Source: Fusarium oxysporum f. sp. lycopersici 4287 (taxonomy: Eukaryota > Ascomycota > Sordariomycetes > Hypocreales > Nectriaceae). Taken from it: a stretch of 64,000 bases of DNA. Made by a program: the position numbers and the translations under genes. Every line of letters starts with the position of its first letter. Position 1 is the stretch's first letter. The DNA is taken from contig NC_030992.1 in the NCBI RefSeq assembly GCF_000149955.1, positions 3,488,850 through 3,552,849 on the forward strand, in the 5' to 3' direction. The notes beneath the pieces are model-generated. The model made no database searches and was not told the DNA's origin. It saw only the letters and a program-made list of their open reading frames with translations. Shown here in pieces: positions 22,006-34,503 of the stretch.

Positions 22006-25000
22006 CATGGACGTAGTGCATGGGTACCTTAGTAGATATCAGCCTCTAGCGGCTAGCCTCCAAGTGGGTCCCCACCCTCTGAGCCAGGTGGGTGCTAGGC
22101 GGTCCGGGGCAATCTGCTGGCTCCGTTTGGGCGGGGCTGCCCTGTGGCTGCATTGGTTGGTTTGCTAGAAATACACCTTGCAACGCCTCAAAGCCTCAAC
22201 GCCTCCCCTTGAAGTCCCCCTTCTTCTGCTTTCTCATTACAGTTTTTGGTTCTTTCGCCTGACGCTGTGACACCCTTTTTTTTTTTTTCTTTCTTTTTTT
22301 CGACGACAGTCTAAGACGGGTAGTTAGCGCACGCCCTTTTCCCTCGTGCTCCCCTCCCTGTCACAGACCTATCCTTGGCACTTTGAGATGCCACGCTGCA
22401 GCAGAACGAACACTACACTACGCCACAGGTCTCAGAGTGTTTATTGGAAGCGGGATCCTCCAGTCTCACGGGAAACTCGATTGCTGTTGAGGACGTGTGA
22501 ACGGGCGGGCAAGGAGGGGTTTGTTTGGCTTTAATGCACGGATATTACGTGAATTCCTACTTGCACTATGATTGGTATCGTTCTCGGATCTTTGGCCGAG
22601 ACTACCACCCTTGCCCTGATCATTGGCTTTGCGGATCGTTCATACAGACATTCTCCATCATAAACTGAGTTTATGACAGTGACGCCGGAAAGTTTATCAT
22701 GGCGCAGATCATACTGTTGCTAAAGGTTCGAGTTTCTGGAGTCGGTGGGAAGTCAGTTATTGTTGACAGCAACAACTGAAGAACCATGCAAGCTGAAATA
22801 AGTTTAGCTCTCTCCTCACAACAACCCTTTCCCACCATGCTGTCCCTTAGCTCCAAGATGCTTCCTCCGAGCCAATTGGGTTACGATGAGTGGACTGTAC
22901 TCCTGTGTCTAACATCTGCAGACCTTGCTTGCATCTGTGACAATACAACACAGCACAACTGAACACAACAGAGCCGCGCCACCATCAAGTAAAACGGAAG
23001 TGACAGGCAAGTCTCGTCGGATTTGACCAGTTTTATGTGACATTCTGTGCGACGTTTAATGGAAGGTGACTGGTGCCACATGCCTCATCCTCTCGCGAAT
23101 ATGATGTATCCGTAGTCATTGTCAGAAATTATGAGTTGCGAGTGGATGATAGAGAACCATGAGGGGCATCAAGATTCATATTTGAATGTTCATTCGTTCT
23201 GCTTCGTCGAGTAACGTCACTATATTCGGGCATTTTCGATTCTGGCCAGAAAAGTTGGTGGGCGACACACGACTCACAACGGCTGAGAAAATGGTGATAA
23301 GGCTTGAGTATCTGACTCGGGACAGGTTAAGTATCGCGCAGCTGGCCTTTGTCATCATACTCAAACCACCTGCGGGGTGGGTGGGATACCTACTCGCAGA
23401 AATCCGATATGTTCGCAGTCAATTCATCATACACACATCTTAGACCGTAACATACCAGATTATCATTCGTGATCTCGGATATGTTTTGTTATCAGTAACA
23501 ACCTTTCAGCCCACTCACCTCACGTTTGATTTGATGATAAATCGATTGCCTTCTTTCTAGTTTTCGAAAAGGAAAATCTAAGTTAGGTTCCCCGTCACGC
23601 ACTTAATCATAGATATAAAAATAAAGTTGCCTAACCGAATACAGATGAAAGCCATTGACGTAGAGCAAACTTCTGAGGCAACAGAATTATACGTAGAAGC
23701 AGTTCAAAGTTTGGCCCAAAGAATCATGAGCAAAGATATAGGGTAGGGTATCTCATGTAAGGAGCCCAGAAAGCGTGACCCATTGAAACAAGGGCTGTCA
23801 AGGCAGTTCAGGAACAGCTATTCCCTCTTATACCCGAAATCCCGTGGGTTAGGGGTCCAAAGTCAGCATCCAATATCAGAAGACGTTAGTTCATATTCGT
23901 CCCTGTGTGATATTTCCAGGGTTTCCCCGACGTATTCGTTTCCGTATCTCCACGCTGTATGGACGAATCGACAATGCATTGTCGAACCATGATATTGACT
24001 TCAAGTATTCAGATGAAAACGAACAAAGTACAGTACAGATGATGGATAGAATCGCAATGTGGAATATGACATATTGACTGTAAAATTCATCTTATTGCAG
24101 TGCTATGAGGCCTCAATTCACAGTAAACCATAGAACCATTGCGCAGTGAACATCACACTACATCGATTCACTCAGTATATCATATTTTCGCAATATCAGT
24201 ACGATCTCGTGGCGTAGTGTTGCGGTGAGGATGTACTTTAGCAACATCCCCTTTTAAGGCTGAATTAACCAAAGCTGAATCGTTCGATATCTCGTCTTCG
24301 TGATATCGGAAAATAAATGGTCCTCGATCCAGAGTGGAACATCAATTCCAACTGTAAAGCCAATTGGTTGATAAGCACTCGGGCTCTGAGAAGCCGGAAC
24401 AGACCACTTCAGTCAACACAAGAAACGATATTAACCCTTGTTATTTTTTTTTGTGGTTGATGAGGCACTGAAACGTAGCTGAACAGAGCTATTGCTCGCC
24501 CGGGCTTGTTCGGAGCTCATCATGCGATTCTCATTCAAAGATGACCGTTACTGGCTCCGGTACTTGACGAATCCCATCTCGAGCATAGGAATTCTCCAAT
24601 GAGAGCTGTAGAGGTTTCTGTATTCGTATTTACATTCTTGCGAGAATACCATGTTTTGAATACCCTTTCACATGCATACAGCGCATCGATTGACTTCAAT
24701 GGCAAAGACTCCTTCTTGTTCATCTAAGTCACTAGGAGCTCCTCTTCTCGTACGTCCTACATCATAAGATAAATCTAGAAGCTCTCACTTCCAAGCTCCC
24801 CAATTGGCTCAATCGAGCTTTAAAGACCCTTTCCAGAACTCCACTTGTCTCTGCATCCCTGACAGAAACAACGGCCCCGCCTCGCAAGCCGCCGATGGAC
24901 CCTTGTAGTATCAGACAATGTGATTTCCTTTCCCTTGGTCGATTCATTGATAAAGAAGACGAGGCCCCTTCTGTGAATAGGTTTGATTTTCTAGATCATT

Positions 25001-25170
25001 GCGTCTTGTAGGGGGTCCTCACTGATTCATTGTTCCGTTTGGTTGACTCTTAACCTGAGTTCGTGGTGTTTCTCTTGGTCACTTACACCAGTCTTCGCCC
25101 AGTCACTTATAAGTCCGCTCATTTATCTACCCGCGGCTTTATAACTTTGCAACAAACCCAATTGCCGATC
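22006..25170. other. Divergent intergenic region between TUP1 and ERG3
   Basis: About 3.2 kb without a supported gene. Near TUP1 lies GTGGGTCCCCAC (22064-22075), which contains a CreA/Mig1-like GTGGGG site. A pyrimidine tract of T runs broken by C spans about 22276-22300. The rest shows nothing I recognise; the right end must hold the ERG3 promoter. Confidence 0.45.
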
Positions 25171-26259
25171 ATGGACGTCGTCCTCGAGGTCGTCGATACC
25201 TTTATCGCCGATTACGCATACTCCTACTTTCACCCAAAGCCTCCAGCTCCTTATGATTTCCCATCGCCCTCAAACTCGACAGATACGTCGGCCAAGGCCT
25301 TCTCAACATGGACTTACAAGCCGGCCACTCAATTCATCACGCTTGAGCCAGCAGAGGAGGCATACATGAGCGCTTGGGATCGTGACAACCCTCTTCGACA
25401 AGCTCTGACTCTATATCTTATCACTTGGTCAGTCTTCATCTGAGATTCACGGATTTAGCTAACAAGCTTTAGGATCTTTGGGCTTCTCGTCTACTTCATC
25501 GTCGCGACACTCTCATACATCTTCATCTTCGACAAGCGAACATTTGACCACCCTCGCTTCATCAAGAACCAAGTCCGCCTTGAAATCATTGCAGCCAACA
25601 AGGCCATGCCCGTCATGGCCATCATCACAGCACCCTTCTTCCTCCTTGAAGTGCGCGGATACGGCAAACTCTACGACACCACCGAAGATGGACCCGGGCT
25701 CTGGTACAACTTCTTCCAGTTCCCGCTCTTCCTCCTCTTCACCGACTTCTGCATCTACTGGGCTCATCGCTGGCTTCACCACCGCCTGGTCTACAAGTAC
25801 CTGCACAAGCTTCACCACAAGTGGATCATGCCTACGCCCTTTGCTAGCCATGCTTTCCACCCTCTCGATGGCTTCACCCAGTCATTGCCATACCACATCT
25901 TCCCCTTTATCTTCCCGCTCCAGAAGATGGCATATGTGGCGCTCTTCGTATTCGTGAACCTCTGGTCTGTCATGATTCACGATGGCGAGTATCTCACCAA
26001 CAACCCCGTTGTCAACGGCGCTGCTTGCCACTCTCTCCACCACTCTCGCTTTGAGGTCAATTACGGCCAGTTCTTCACTGGCTTTGACCGCATGGGTGGC
26101 ACATATCTCATGCCTGAGCAGTGGATGTTCGAGCGTAATATGAAGATGTCAGAGGGCCGATGGAAGAAGGAGATTGAGAAGGTGGATGAGCTTATTGAAG
26201 AGATCGAAGGTAAAGACAACCGCACATACGGTTCGTCTAGCACCAAGAAGACCCAATAG
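25171..26259 (+). CDS. ERG3: Sterol C5-desaturase (Erg3)
   Basis: This ER membrane di-iron enzyme introduces the C5 double bond in ergosterol synthesis. Two exons (25171-25427 and 25473-26259) with a 45-nt intron give 347 residues, normal for the family. The start MDVVLEVVDTF is chosen because it matches family N-termini; an open frame extends upstream. Membrane spans include FGLLVYFIVATLSYIFIF and AIITAPFFLLEV. The three histidine boxes that bind iron are intact: HRWLHH (184-189), HKLHH (197-201) and HSLHH (272-276). FASHAFHPLDGFTQSLPYH lies between them. The C-terminus is polar. Filamentous ascomycetes often carry paralogues, so this may be one of two or more. It is convergent with the DUF2015 gene. 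Confidence 0.94.
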
Positions 26260-26974
26260 ATGTGCTTCTGGTCAGCCCAAGTCCATTACCAATTTCTGGC
26301 ACACGGGATTTGGTCAGTTTATAGCATTAGGACCAAATCTTGGACATGCTCATCAGCAGAACAGGCACTTGCCGCTGAGCGTCAGTAAATGACACTGCCA
26401 CTTGACAAGGTTGCCCATCCCCCGGCCTAGCGTCGGACAATTCTTGTATATAGATTTTGACCTTTGTATGGGTATACACTCACTCATGGCGTTTGGCGGA
26501 GATCACGATGAGATGATGGATTCATCGATTGCATATTTGGTACTAGCAGATAAGGAAAGTACAATAGCTGACTGGGCAGACAGAGTCTACTCAGTTAATA
26601 ATCACCATTTCGCATCCCACCTAAACTCCTTGCCTCGCAGATCATAGATGAGTGCAGGCCACTGATATCAAATCCTTTATTGAGCAACCCAACAAACGCT
26701 GTCGAAACATAGAGGAAAAAGGAAAACGCATGAAAAACCAGGGAAACCAAAAAGACTTAGGTATAGGAAATTGCATCTGGTGTGCCAACGTAAAAAGTGT
26801 TTCGCAAGTCAAGCAATCTATCGCTTTGACGTGGTGTAGTTTCTGAATGATGTCGGAAGCATCGAACTTTGTAGAGTAGGAATAGTAATAATAATTGGGG
26901 AGTCGAGTTCGTAGTCGAATATCGTCGTAATGGGCTACGTTGCTCGTCGGGTACTTCGCATGTTCACGCAACTC
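26260..26974. other. Convergent 3' intergenic region
   Basis: This lies between the stops of ERG3 (+) and the DUF2015 gene (-). No supported gene is seen. Confidence 0.5.
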
Positions 26975-27367
26975 TTATGAGAAACTCACGAACTTCGGAT
27001 CTCTCGGTAATCCATCAGCGCCAATACCATTGGCCTTGAATCGGTTCTCCATGTAGACCTTCCTCGCCTGGTCAAAGTTCATCCTTCTCTTCTTCATGAT
27101 AGCGAGAACCTCAGCCTTTGCCGCATCGTCAAGACCAGCGCGCGAATCGCCTGACTCGACATTTCCAGAGAGATCAAATGTATTGCTGGAAAGACCGGCC
27201 TCGATATCGCCGGCGAAACTGTTCGGGAGTCGCGAGTAGATGTAGTCTGCGCCAGGGAGTCTGGGTCGCAGATGTTGAACGTGGGGGATCCAGTGGGCGC
27301 GGGTGAAGAAGAGAACTGTGCCGAGGACGAGGGCGAAGAAGGAGATCGAGTAGAGAAGATACGACAT
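26975..27367 (-). CDS. DUF2015 family protein, membrane-anchored
   Basis: This single-exon gene encodes 130 residues. I recognise the fungal DUF2015 family, whose function is unknown. MSYLLYSISFFALVLGTVLFF is an N-terminal membrane segment or signal anchor, followed by an Arg/His-rich stretch ending HLRPRLPG. The conserved C-terminal domain is helical: AAKAEVLAIMKKRRMNFDQA, then ARKVYMENRFKANGIGADG and LPRDPKFVSFS at the end. An open frame continues upstream, but the ATG at 27367 gives the family-like N-terminus. FVSFS overlaps a GTGAGT, so a terminal intron cannot be fully excluded. It diverges from the eL28 gene. Confidence 0.83.
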   Translation of the reverse strand: MSYLLYSISFFALVLGTVLFFTRAHWIPHVQHLRPRLPGADYIYSRLPNSFAGDIEAGLSSNTFDLSGNVESGDSRAGLDDAAKAEVLAIMKKRRMNFDQARKVYMENRFKANGIGADGLPRDPKFVSFS

Positions 27368-28220
27368 GTTGGGCGAGTTTGTATTGAAGAGAAAGATGGT
27401 TGGTAGTGGACGTCGATCGATAAATTTATGTGTAGCGCAACGATACGTTCGGGTACAAAGGAGAGGAACGGCCAACTCGCAGGCGTATAAAAGAGAATAG
27501 AATTTCAAAGTTGCATGATAAATAGCCCGTCTCTGGTAAAAGACGGACTATGAAAAGTCGCAAGTGCAGAGTTTATTAATCGTGGTTGATATTTCTCGCC
27601 CTCCGCAAAGCAAAGCAAGGTCCGGATTTGAATAAGTGCAAGTGGAAGTCCAGCAATAAAAGTGAAAGACGAGCCACGAGCCTCCTTCCCTTTGTCTCAG
27701 GAATGAAAGTGCTGACGTGACTCTGTTTGCGAGGCCTCGGGCTCCCTCTCCCAATCAATTAAGCCACGCGTTTATGGCTTGGCACAGCCGCTACAGGAAC
27801 AAGGACACGCAAGTTGGTTCTGAAGTAGTTTATTGAGAGATAGAGGCATACCATATGCTGTAATATAGATTTCAATCACTGAACCGAGCAATGTGCTCTT
27901 ATAATAGGAATGAGCTTTGAATGTCTTATTTTATGACATCAGGGGTCGGTCGTATCAACCATTCGCCTCTCAACTCTGTTCCAATGAACCCACTGACACT
28001 CTGGCCCAGTCTTTCGATGCTCCCGTCGGCCCCCTTTGGTCCAGTAAAGTCAGCATGGGTGTCTAGCCCTGTTTGGCATGCTAGGCGAGCCCCATAATTT
28101 CTCTACGCACAATTCTCGAGCCGACTTTGGTGAATAGTCTTTGGAACTGGATATCTCGACGACGACAACCTCAAGCTTCACTCTCCCCGGTCAATTTTCA
28201 CGCCAAAACCTCCATTCACA
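27368..28220. promoter_or_regulatory. Divergent intergenic region: DUF2015 gene and eL28 gene
   Basis: These 853 bp separate two divergent starts and must carry both promoters. No gene is seen. No motif could be assigned with confidence. Confidence 0.45.
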
Positions 28221-29052
28221 ATGTCTACCGCCCAGGAGCTCTCCAACATTTCCTCGGACCTGATCTGGGAGATCGTCCGTGAGTCTCCCTTCGACAAATT
28301 TCTCATCTGATATGATATGAATTTTGGCCTACGATATGCGCCTTGATATTGAAGAAGTCAATTACTGAAACGTTTTTGCGATCGCGCAGGTGACAACAAC
28401 TGCTTCTCCGCCAAGAGCAAGAAGAACGGCGGTGTTCAGTTCTCCCGAGACCCCCTTAACCTGACCAACAAGACTTCTCGCAAGGTATGATTCTGTTCCC
28501 GAGTTTTGATACCCTCTTGGATATTTGAGGGGTCATGGTAGATCGTGTGCGCTAACTCACCTCACAGCACGCTGGTTTCGTCAACGACAAGGTACGACCA
28601 CAACAGCCCTGATGAAGACGTCTCGACTCGATGAACGTACGATGCTAAACAAACCGAATTAACAGGCCCTCGGTATCTCCTCTGGCGAGAAGGGTGCTAT
28701 TGTTGTCACCTCCAAGAAGGCTCAGCCCAACAAGCCCGCCCAGAACCTTGTCAAGACCTCTTACAGCGGATCCAAGAGCAACCGCAAGTGAGTAATCGAC
28801 TGCCCATACCGTCGTTGTTATTCGACATGGAGCATTTGTGGAACGGGGCTGACCGTGATTCTTTCGTACAGGACCTACCAGGCTGTTGCCAACCAGGCTG
28901 CCAAGAACGGTTACCGTGCTGACCTCCGCTCCGCTGCCGTTGAGCGTGCCTCCGCCCTGAAGAAGTCCAACAAGCCCGTCAAGCCCGAGCCCGAGCAGAA
29001 GCTCCGTGGCAACAAGGCCAAGAAGGCCGCCGCCGCCGCTGAGGAGAACTAA
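28221..29052 (+). CDS. rpl28: 60S ribosomal protein eL28
   Basis: This cytosolic large-subunit protein is of the eL28 family (RPL28 in animals, absent from Saccharomyces, where the name RPL28 means uL15). Five exons (28221-28278, 28390-28484, 28568-28591, 28666-28787, 28872-29052) give 159 residues. Exon 3 is only 24 nt, encoding HAGFVNDK. Family marks are LIWEIVRDNNCF near the start, the GEKGAIVVTSKK segment, YSGSKSNRKTYQAV, and NGYRADLRSAAVERASALKK, matching the RPDLRMAAIRRAS region of animal proteins. The tail is lysine/alanine-rich (KAKKAAAAAEEN). Small introns in ribosomal protein genes can hold snoRNAs, but I found no convincing C/D pair here. Confidence 0.92.
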
Positions 29053-31807
29053 GCTGTCTAATACCAAGATAGAAATGTATTGTGAATAAGGCTGGGGCAT
29101 GAAACTATGGAGGCAAGCTGCATAGCCCACAACTGATGAAAAGGGATCAGTGTGGGAATAGCACATGAACCGAGGTCTCTGGGTCATTCACTGCCGGAGT
29201 TAGTGAGCTCAAAATGAATGAATATCTCGCTGACAATATCGTCGGCAACCCAAAATTTGTGTCTCAGAACAAGAAAGTGTATGTTCGTGATTGTACGCTG
29301 CAGGTCATGTCAACAACCATTGAGGCTCAACTACTCTTCGATGTACATTCAGTGACGTAGCACAATAAGAGTCTCGGCCAATAATTAAATGCATGATTGA
29401 CATGGCCGGTCTGGACAAAGTCTGCACTAACCAGTTCTCTGATCATCGGTGGAGGCTCACGATGTTGTCTGGATGTATAAGTGCGAAGCGGTAGAATTCG
29501 GGTCATGACTTCGGTACCACGGGATACCGAGGATCATGCCGAGTGTCAAGGCGCCGAGGATCCTCATGAATGCGATTCAAGACGTCACCGTCCCGGATAA
29601 GTTCGGAGCAATATTTTGAACAATAAGATCATATGTCGGAATGTTTTGATGCTCAAGACCTCATGTAGCCACAATCCGGAATTAGTTTTCTTGAGTTAGA
29701 CGCATGTCAATCTCCAGACGCTGACCGAGGTGAAGGGCATGAAACATGGTTGGTGCAATAGACGCAAGTCATCCACCGAAGTCAGTTTCTGAACGACAAA
29801 TATCCGGCTGCCATACGATATGAGGCATATCAACATCCGGATGCTGGAGGCTACCATCCACGGAAGTATCGGAAAAATACGAAACTTGTTTGACAAGATA
29901 TCAATGAAGAATCGTGATGATGTTTCAAATGACTTGGCTCATACTCAAAGTGAGCTAATAACAACCAACCACCAAGGCTGCAGAGATGCATGGCGAAATT
30001 TCCAAATTTGGTAACGGGGAGAGATCAGCCGCCCCCTCATCTTGGTGGCTTGAACATCTAGTTTGTTGATATTCTGCAAACAGTGAATTCTTGTAACGAG
30101 AGGGCATTGCCCACTTATAAGTTAAAGACCCAGTAAGGGAAGAAACATAGTGAGTAATACACAAGGAGGGGTTTACACGATAGGATTACCAACACTTTCA
30201 CATGAGCGACTTGTTTGATTGTCCTCGTGGAGCTTGGTTGGGCAATTGAGTTTGGATCTGGTGTGCTCACCGGAGTTGGGTCGGGGTAAAGATCGCACCC
30301 AACTCGGGGTTGCGACGGTCAGGCCCGGTGAGTTGTCCAGAGCTGTCGAGTTAGAGGTGCAGGGGAATATCGGTCCCTTGACAGCCTTCCCCACGGGACG
30401 CTGGATGTGAGGGTTCAGGTTCCAGAAGCGAACCAGACTCAGGTCCGCGATCGTTAGCATAGTCTGTCAAGACAAGATTGATCTCTCGTCAATGTTGATT
30501 GGTATAAGACCCAATCGAATGTAGCGGGCGATGGGGAATCTGATGCGTGAAGTGGTCAGGGCTTGTCCGTTGCTCCGTTGCTATCGTACGTCGTTCTCCA
30601 TCAGAATTTATAGTCTATCCGTAGGACCCCAAAAAGAGAAAGGAAAGCAGCACAGGGGCGCTTGCGCACCAGTCTCAGCGCAAGGCTTTGCGCCAAGTAT
30701 TGCGCCAGGTCTCCGACAACTGGAGCGGATCGCCATTGCGAATCAAAGTGGGCGGGCGAGAGGGGAGAAACATCAATGGGTGAAGGGAAAGAAGAAATCC
30801 ATGATGGTGGAGGCATGTAAGATACCTAGGTAGTCCGAGATAATATCATGAGTTTAGCAAAAGCCCCTCCCGCAACCATCAAAGTCCTCCGAAACTGTGG
30901 GTGCTGTCAGGACAGTAACGTAATTATTCGAAATGCAAACTCGTGATAGATGGTAATATACAATCAAGAGCTGGCGAAAGAGAGGCGAGATGATGATGCC
31001 GCTCCTCTTGGTTCGACTGTTCAATAGGCCTGGCAATGGGCAGTGGGTTCTGGACTGTGGATGATGCCCCTCAATTGTCGATGATAGCCATTGACCCTTG
31101 CAAGGAGGGGTTTCCTTGAGCGTGCATGGAACTGGAACCCCCCACTAGAGCTCTCATAAAGTTGCACAGCTCTTTTCTGCTGCTTTCCCCGCTCGACATC
31201 TGGCACCTAGGCTGTCGCACATGTCTGCGGCAGAAAAGATGGAGGGAAATATAGACGCCTGTGATAATCTCGGACATGTAAATTTGCCAGCCCAGCCCAG
31301 CTCCGTGAATCGCCGTAAAGGTTCCCGGTCAGCTCGGAGAGAATAACTCGGGCACTGTAGTAATGTAATAGAGCAGTGCTATGATGCCTTAGCAAGGGGA
31401 CTATATCCATTAGAATACGTCGGGAGTGTCTCAGCGGCCTGAAGGGTACCCGTATGGAGAGGCGTACCTACTGTATGGAGAGCTGTATCTGGAACTAACT
31501 CACCTTAGTAGAGTACGGCAGGTATCGCCGTGGTGGTTGCCGCAGTGTACCTTTACCAGTAGCAGCCCAGTCATCGCTTGTTCTCCTCCGTCGTGTCGCA
31601 TTAACCACCCTCGAGGCTCTTCCTCTACATTACTTATTTGAACCCTCTCCCACTTCTTGACCCTCCTCCCACTCTCCTCATTCTTCCCACATCTTGACTC
31701 TTCCATCCAGGCTCTTCGTCCATTACCATCTTTTCTCTTTTTTTGCAAAGTCTCAACAGAGCAACCACCCCTCCCTCAATCCCAATATACTTGTAAAATC
31801 AGTCAAA
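29053..31807. other. Intergenic region upstream of malate dehydrogenase
   Basis: About 2.75 kb between two same-strand genes with no supported CDS. Visible structure: an inverted repeat GAGTTGGGT (30273-30281) / ACCCAACTC (30297-30305), a two-copy 21-bp imperfect tandem repeat starting GTATGGAGAG at 31452 and 31473, and a pyrimidine-rich tract at about 31620-31745 just before the MDH start, likely core promoter or leader. Confidence 0.5.
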
Positions 31808-33296
31808 ATGGTCAAGGCTGGTACGTACGAGCGCCGTCTCACTCACCCCTTCACCTTGATGTCTGCCTATGATATTCGCGCTCTTCACACCTTGAGTTGT
31901 CTCTCAGCACTTCTCAGAGCAATAATTGACGTTTTGTATAGTTGTCGCTGGCGCCTCTGGTGGCATTGGTCAGGTACGTTGAAACTTGCTCACTCAAATC
32001 TTGAAATTGCACCAACTAACATTGATCGATATACAGCCTCTTTCTCTTCTCCTTAAGACATCCCCTCATATCGACGAGCTCGCTCTTTACGATGTCGTCA
32101 ACACCCCCGGCGTTGCCACCGATCTCTCCCACATCTCCTCCCGCGCCGTGAGTCGACCCCGGATTTTCCCCAGTCGAACATGCATAATTCCCTTCCACCG
32201 AAACACACTATTTGCTCACACCCTCTGCAGAAGACAACTGGCTACCTTCCCGCCAACGATGGCGCTAAGGCTGCTTTCAAGGACGCCGACATTATTGTCA
32301 TCCCCGCTGGCATTCCCCGTATGTAAAGCTCTTACCCCGGACATCCGGCGTTGGTCCCCGCGTGTCCGACCGACGCCAGAGCCCCTTCCCCAGTTTTTAC
32401 TCTACTGACCACATCCCCCGCACAGGCAAGCCTGGTATGACTCGTGACGATCTCTTCAACATCAATGCTGGCATTGTGAAGGGTCTCATCGAGGTTGCCG
32501 CCGAGGTCGCCCCCAAGGCCTTCATCCTCGTCATCTCCAACCCCGTCAACTCTACCGTCCCTATCGCTGCTGAGGTCCTCAAGGCCAAGGGCGTCTTCAA
32601 CCCCCAGCGTCTCTTTGGTGTCACCACCCTCGACATCGTCCGTGCCGAGACCTTCGTTGCCGAGATCACTGGCAGGGCTAACCCCCAAGAGCTGACCATC
32701 CCCGTCATTGGTGGTCACTCTGGAGAGACCATCGTCCCTCTTTTCAGCAAGGCCTCGCCTGCCGTTCAGATCCCTGAGGACAAGTACGATGCTCTCGTGA
32801 ACCGCGTCCAGTTTGGCGGTGACGAGGTCGTCAAGGCCAAGGATGGTGCTGGCAGCGCCACTCTGTCAATGGCTTACGCTGGTTTCCGGTCGGTTGCCTG
32901 ACCACTTCACGTTGCTTCACACAGTGACTAACATGGCTGTAGATTCGCCGAGAAGGTTCTCCGTGCCGTAAAGGGCGAGAAGGGACTCGTCGAGCCTAGC
33001 TACGTCTACCTTCCCGGAGTCTCTGGAGGTGGTATCCCTGGAGGCGAGGCCATCGCTAAGGAGACTGGCACCGACTTCTTCTCTGTTCCCATTGAGCTCG
33101 GCGTAAGTGGCAGATTGTTTCGTTTCTAGATGGGATATGTGCTAATATTACATAGCCCAACGGTGCCGAGAAGGCCACCAACCCACTGGAGGGCATTACC
33201 GAGAAGGAGAAGGCTCTTCTGGCCAAGGCCACCGAGGGCCTCAAGGGCAACATCTCCAAGGGTGTCAGCTTTGTCCACAACCCTCCCCAAAAGTGA
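31808..33296 (+). CDS. NAD-dependent malate dehydrogenase, cytosolic type
   Basis: This enzyme interconverts malate and oxaloacetate with NAD. Seven exons (31808-31820, 31942-31973, 32037-32147, 32231-32318, 32426-32888, 32943-33102, 33156-33296) give 335 residues. The first exon is only 13 nt. The NAD-binding glycine motif GASGGIGQ is at about residues 8-15. Further marks are [29 protein letters not shown], and [12 protein letters not shown] with the catalytic histidine. There is no mitochondrial presequence and no C-terminal SKL-type peroxisomal signal (it ends HNPPQK), so a cytosolic site is inferred; the core resembles the mitochondrial clade of MDH. A mitochondrial isozyme would be expected elsewhere. 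Intron-rich 5' structure is usual for highly expressed fungal genes. Confidence 0.92.
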
Positions 33297-33672
33297 ATAC
33301 CCCCTATTTGATATCTTCCCTAATACCCAGTAAGAGGCTTCCAGAGCAGGCAAGGACACTCCTGAGGAGGCCCATAGCTATGGCACTAGACATAGTAATA
33401 TGAGTCATGAGCACGATTGCTGATGATATGACTTTGCGCAGGCTGTGAAATGTTCCGGGCGATGATTTACGGTCGATGTCTTTATAGCCCCGATATTGAT
33501 GAATCTTGGGGACTGCTGCAGGTATGATTGGAGTTTTGGTCAAGGATTGGTCTAAACCATGGCGAAATTTAGCTCTTGCGCGTTCATGGCACTCGTTGGT
33601 CGGATGTTTGGCGTGCTGTGCCTAGGCTTGGTAGAAGGGTATCATGGTATTATAGCTAGACAGACAAATCCT
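33297..33672. other. Convergent 3' intergenic region
   Basis: This lies between the stops of malate dehydrogenase (+) and TRS33 (-). No supported gene is seen. Confidence 0.5.
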
Positions 33673-34503
33673 TCAGGGCTTGTTTGGTATGGTTTTAATC
33701 TGAAACACGGCACCCGGCAACTCGTTGATTTCAGCTTGGACACTGGTATTGATTCCAAGGGCAGCCAATGCACCCCGTACGACACCGCATGGGAACCATA
33801 AGAACTGCGGGGTGTAGCAAGTCAATATAAGAACAGATTATACGAAGAGATCGGGGCTTTTTGGGACCATACCGGTTGTGCGCGAACGATTGCTTGGCCG
33901 CCAGCTTCTGTGCTCATGCGCGAGAAGGGTCGGAATAGGTTGTCGGTCAATACGTAGACTCCCTGGCTCAATATTAGCGTAATCATCTCGTACCGCACAG
34001 AGAAAGAAAACGGACTCTGTGATTTGTCTTCAGATTGTCAATATTCTTGCCAAACACCAACGTCCAAAGATCTTTGCAGAGGAATTTGATGACGTCGAGT
34101 GTGTCGTTGAACCGTGGTCGGTCTCTTGAGAATCTGTTACGATGTAAGTCATGACAGCGTAGAGAACTCCAGACATCGATGCGCACCTCTCTACGAGGCC
34201 CTGCCCAACTCTGTACCCCAACATCTCAAGGCGATAGTGCACTGCGTCCATATCCTCTTCCTCGTCCTTCCTTGTCGCGGTACCAGCCATTATTCCGGCT
34301 GCGCTGGAGCTTACTGCATGGCTAGTTGAGGCGGTATCTGCGGGTGCGCCATTTGATTCTGATGCGATGGAATCTCGCTCATGAGTTACGCGGTAGGCCA
34401 TAGGAACGAGCTCAATAAGGAGAAAGTCGAGACAGGAGGAGCTGAGGAAGTTGGCGGATGGATCGCTCGAGTTAAAGGGAGGCATGACGGGTTCGAAAGA
34501 CAT
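33673..34503 (-). CDS. TRS33: TRAPP complex subunit Trs33 (TRAPPC6-like)
   Basis: This is a small core subunit of the TRAPP tethering complex and Rab exchange factor, acting in ER-Golgi and Golgi traffic. Four exons (34187-34503, 34016-34133, 33873-33962, 33673-33804) give 218 residues. The Bet3/Trs33 fold is recognisable: SSSCLDFLLIELVPMAYRV near the start, RLEMLGYRVGQGLVERFSRD, then VIKFLCKDLWTLVFGKNIDNL, GVYVLTDN, and in the last exon FLWFPCGVVRGALAALGI with ELPGAVFQIKT. An Ala/Ser-rich insert (about residues 45-80) with an acidic KDEEEDMD end sits between the first two helices; such inserts occur in filamentous fungi. The last two exons are small and were found by splice phase and family motifs. 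The gene diverges from ADE5,7. Confidence 0.9.

Noticed and set aside
28279..28871. Possible box C/D snoRNAs in eL28 introns
   Set aside because: TGATGA- and CTGA-like strings occur but not in the right order, spacing or with a terminal stem.
29699..29845. Diverged direct repeat GACGCATGTCAATC / GAGGCATATCAACA about 120 bp apart
   Set aside because: Six mismatches in 25 bases and no colinear spacing of a second similar segment; not enough for a transposon relic or RIP-affected repeat.
31005..31025. GGTTCGACTGT resembling a tRNA B box
   Set aside because: No A box, acceptor stem or anticodon arm at the expected distance; no other tRNA-like region was found in the window.
31426..31641. 71-codon frame with repeats YPYGEAYL / LYGELYLE
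   Set aside because: The peptide repeat follows from the 21-bp DNA tandem repeat; no evidence for a gene.
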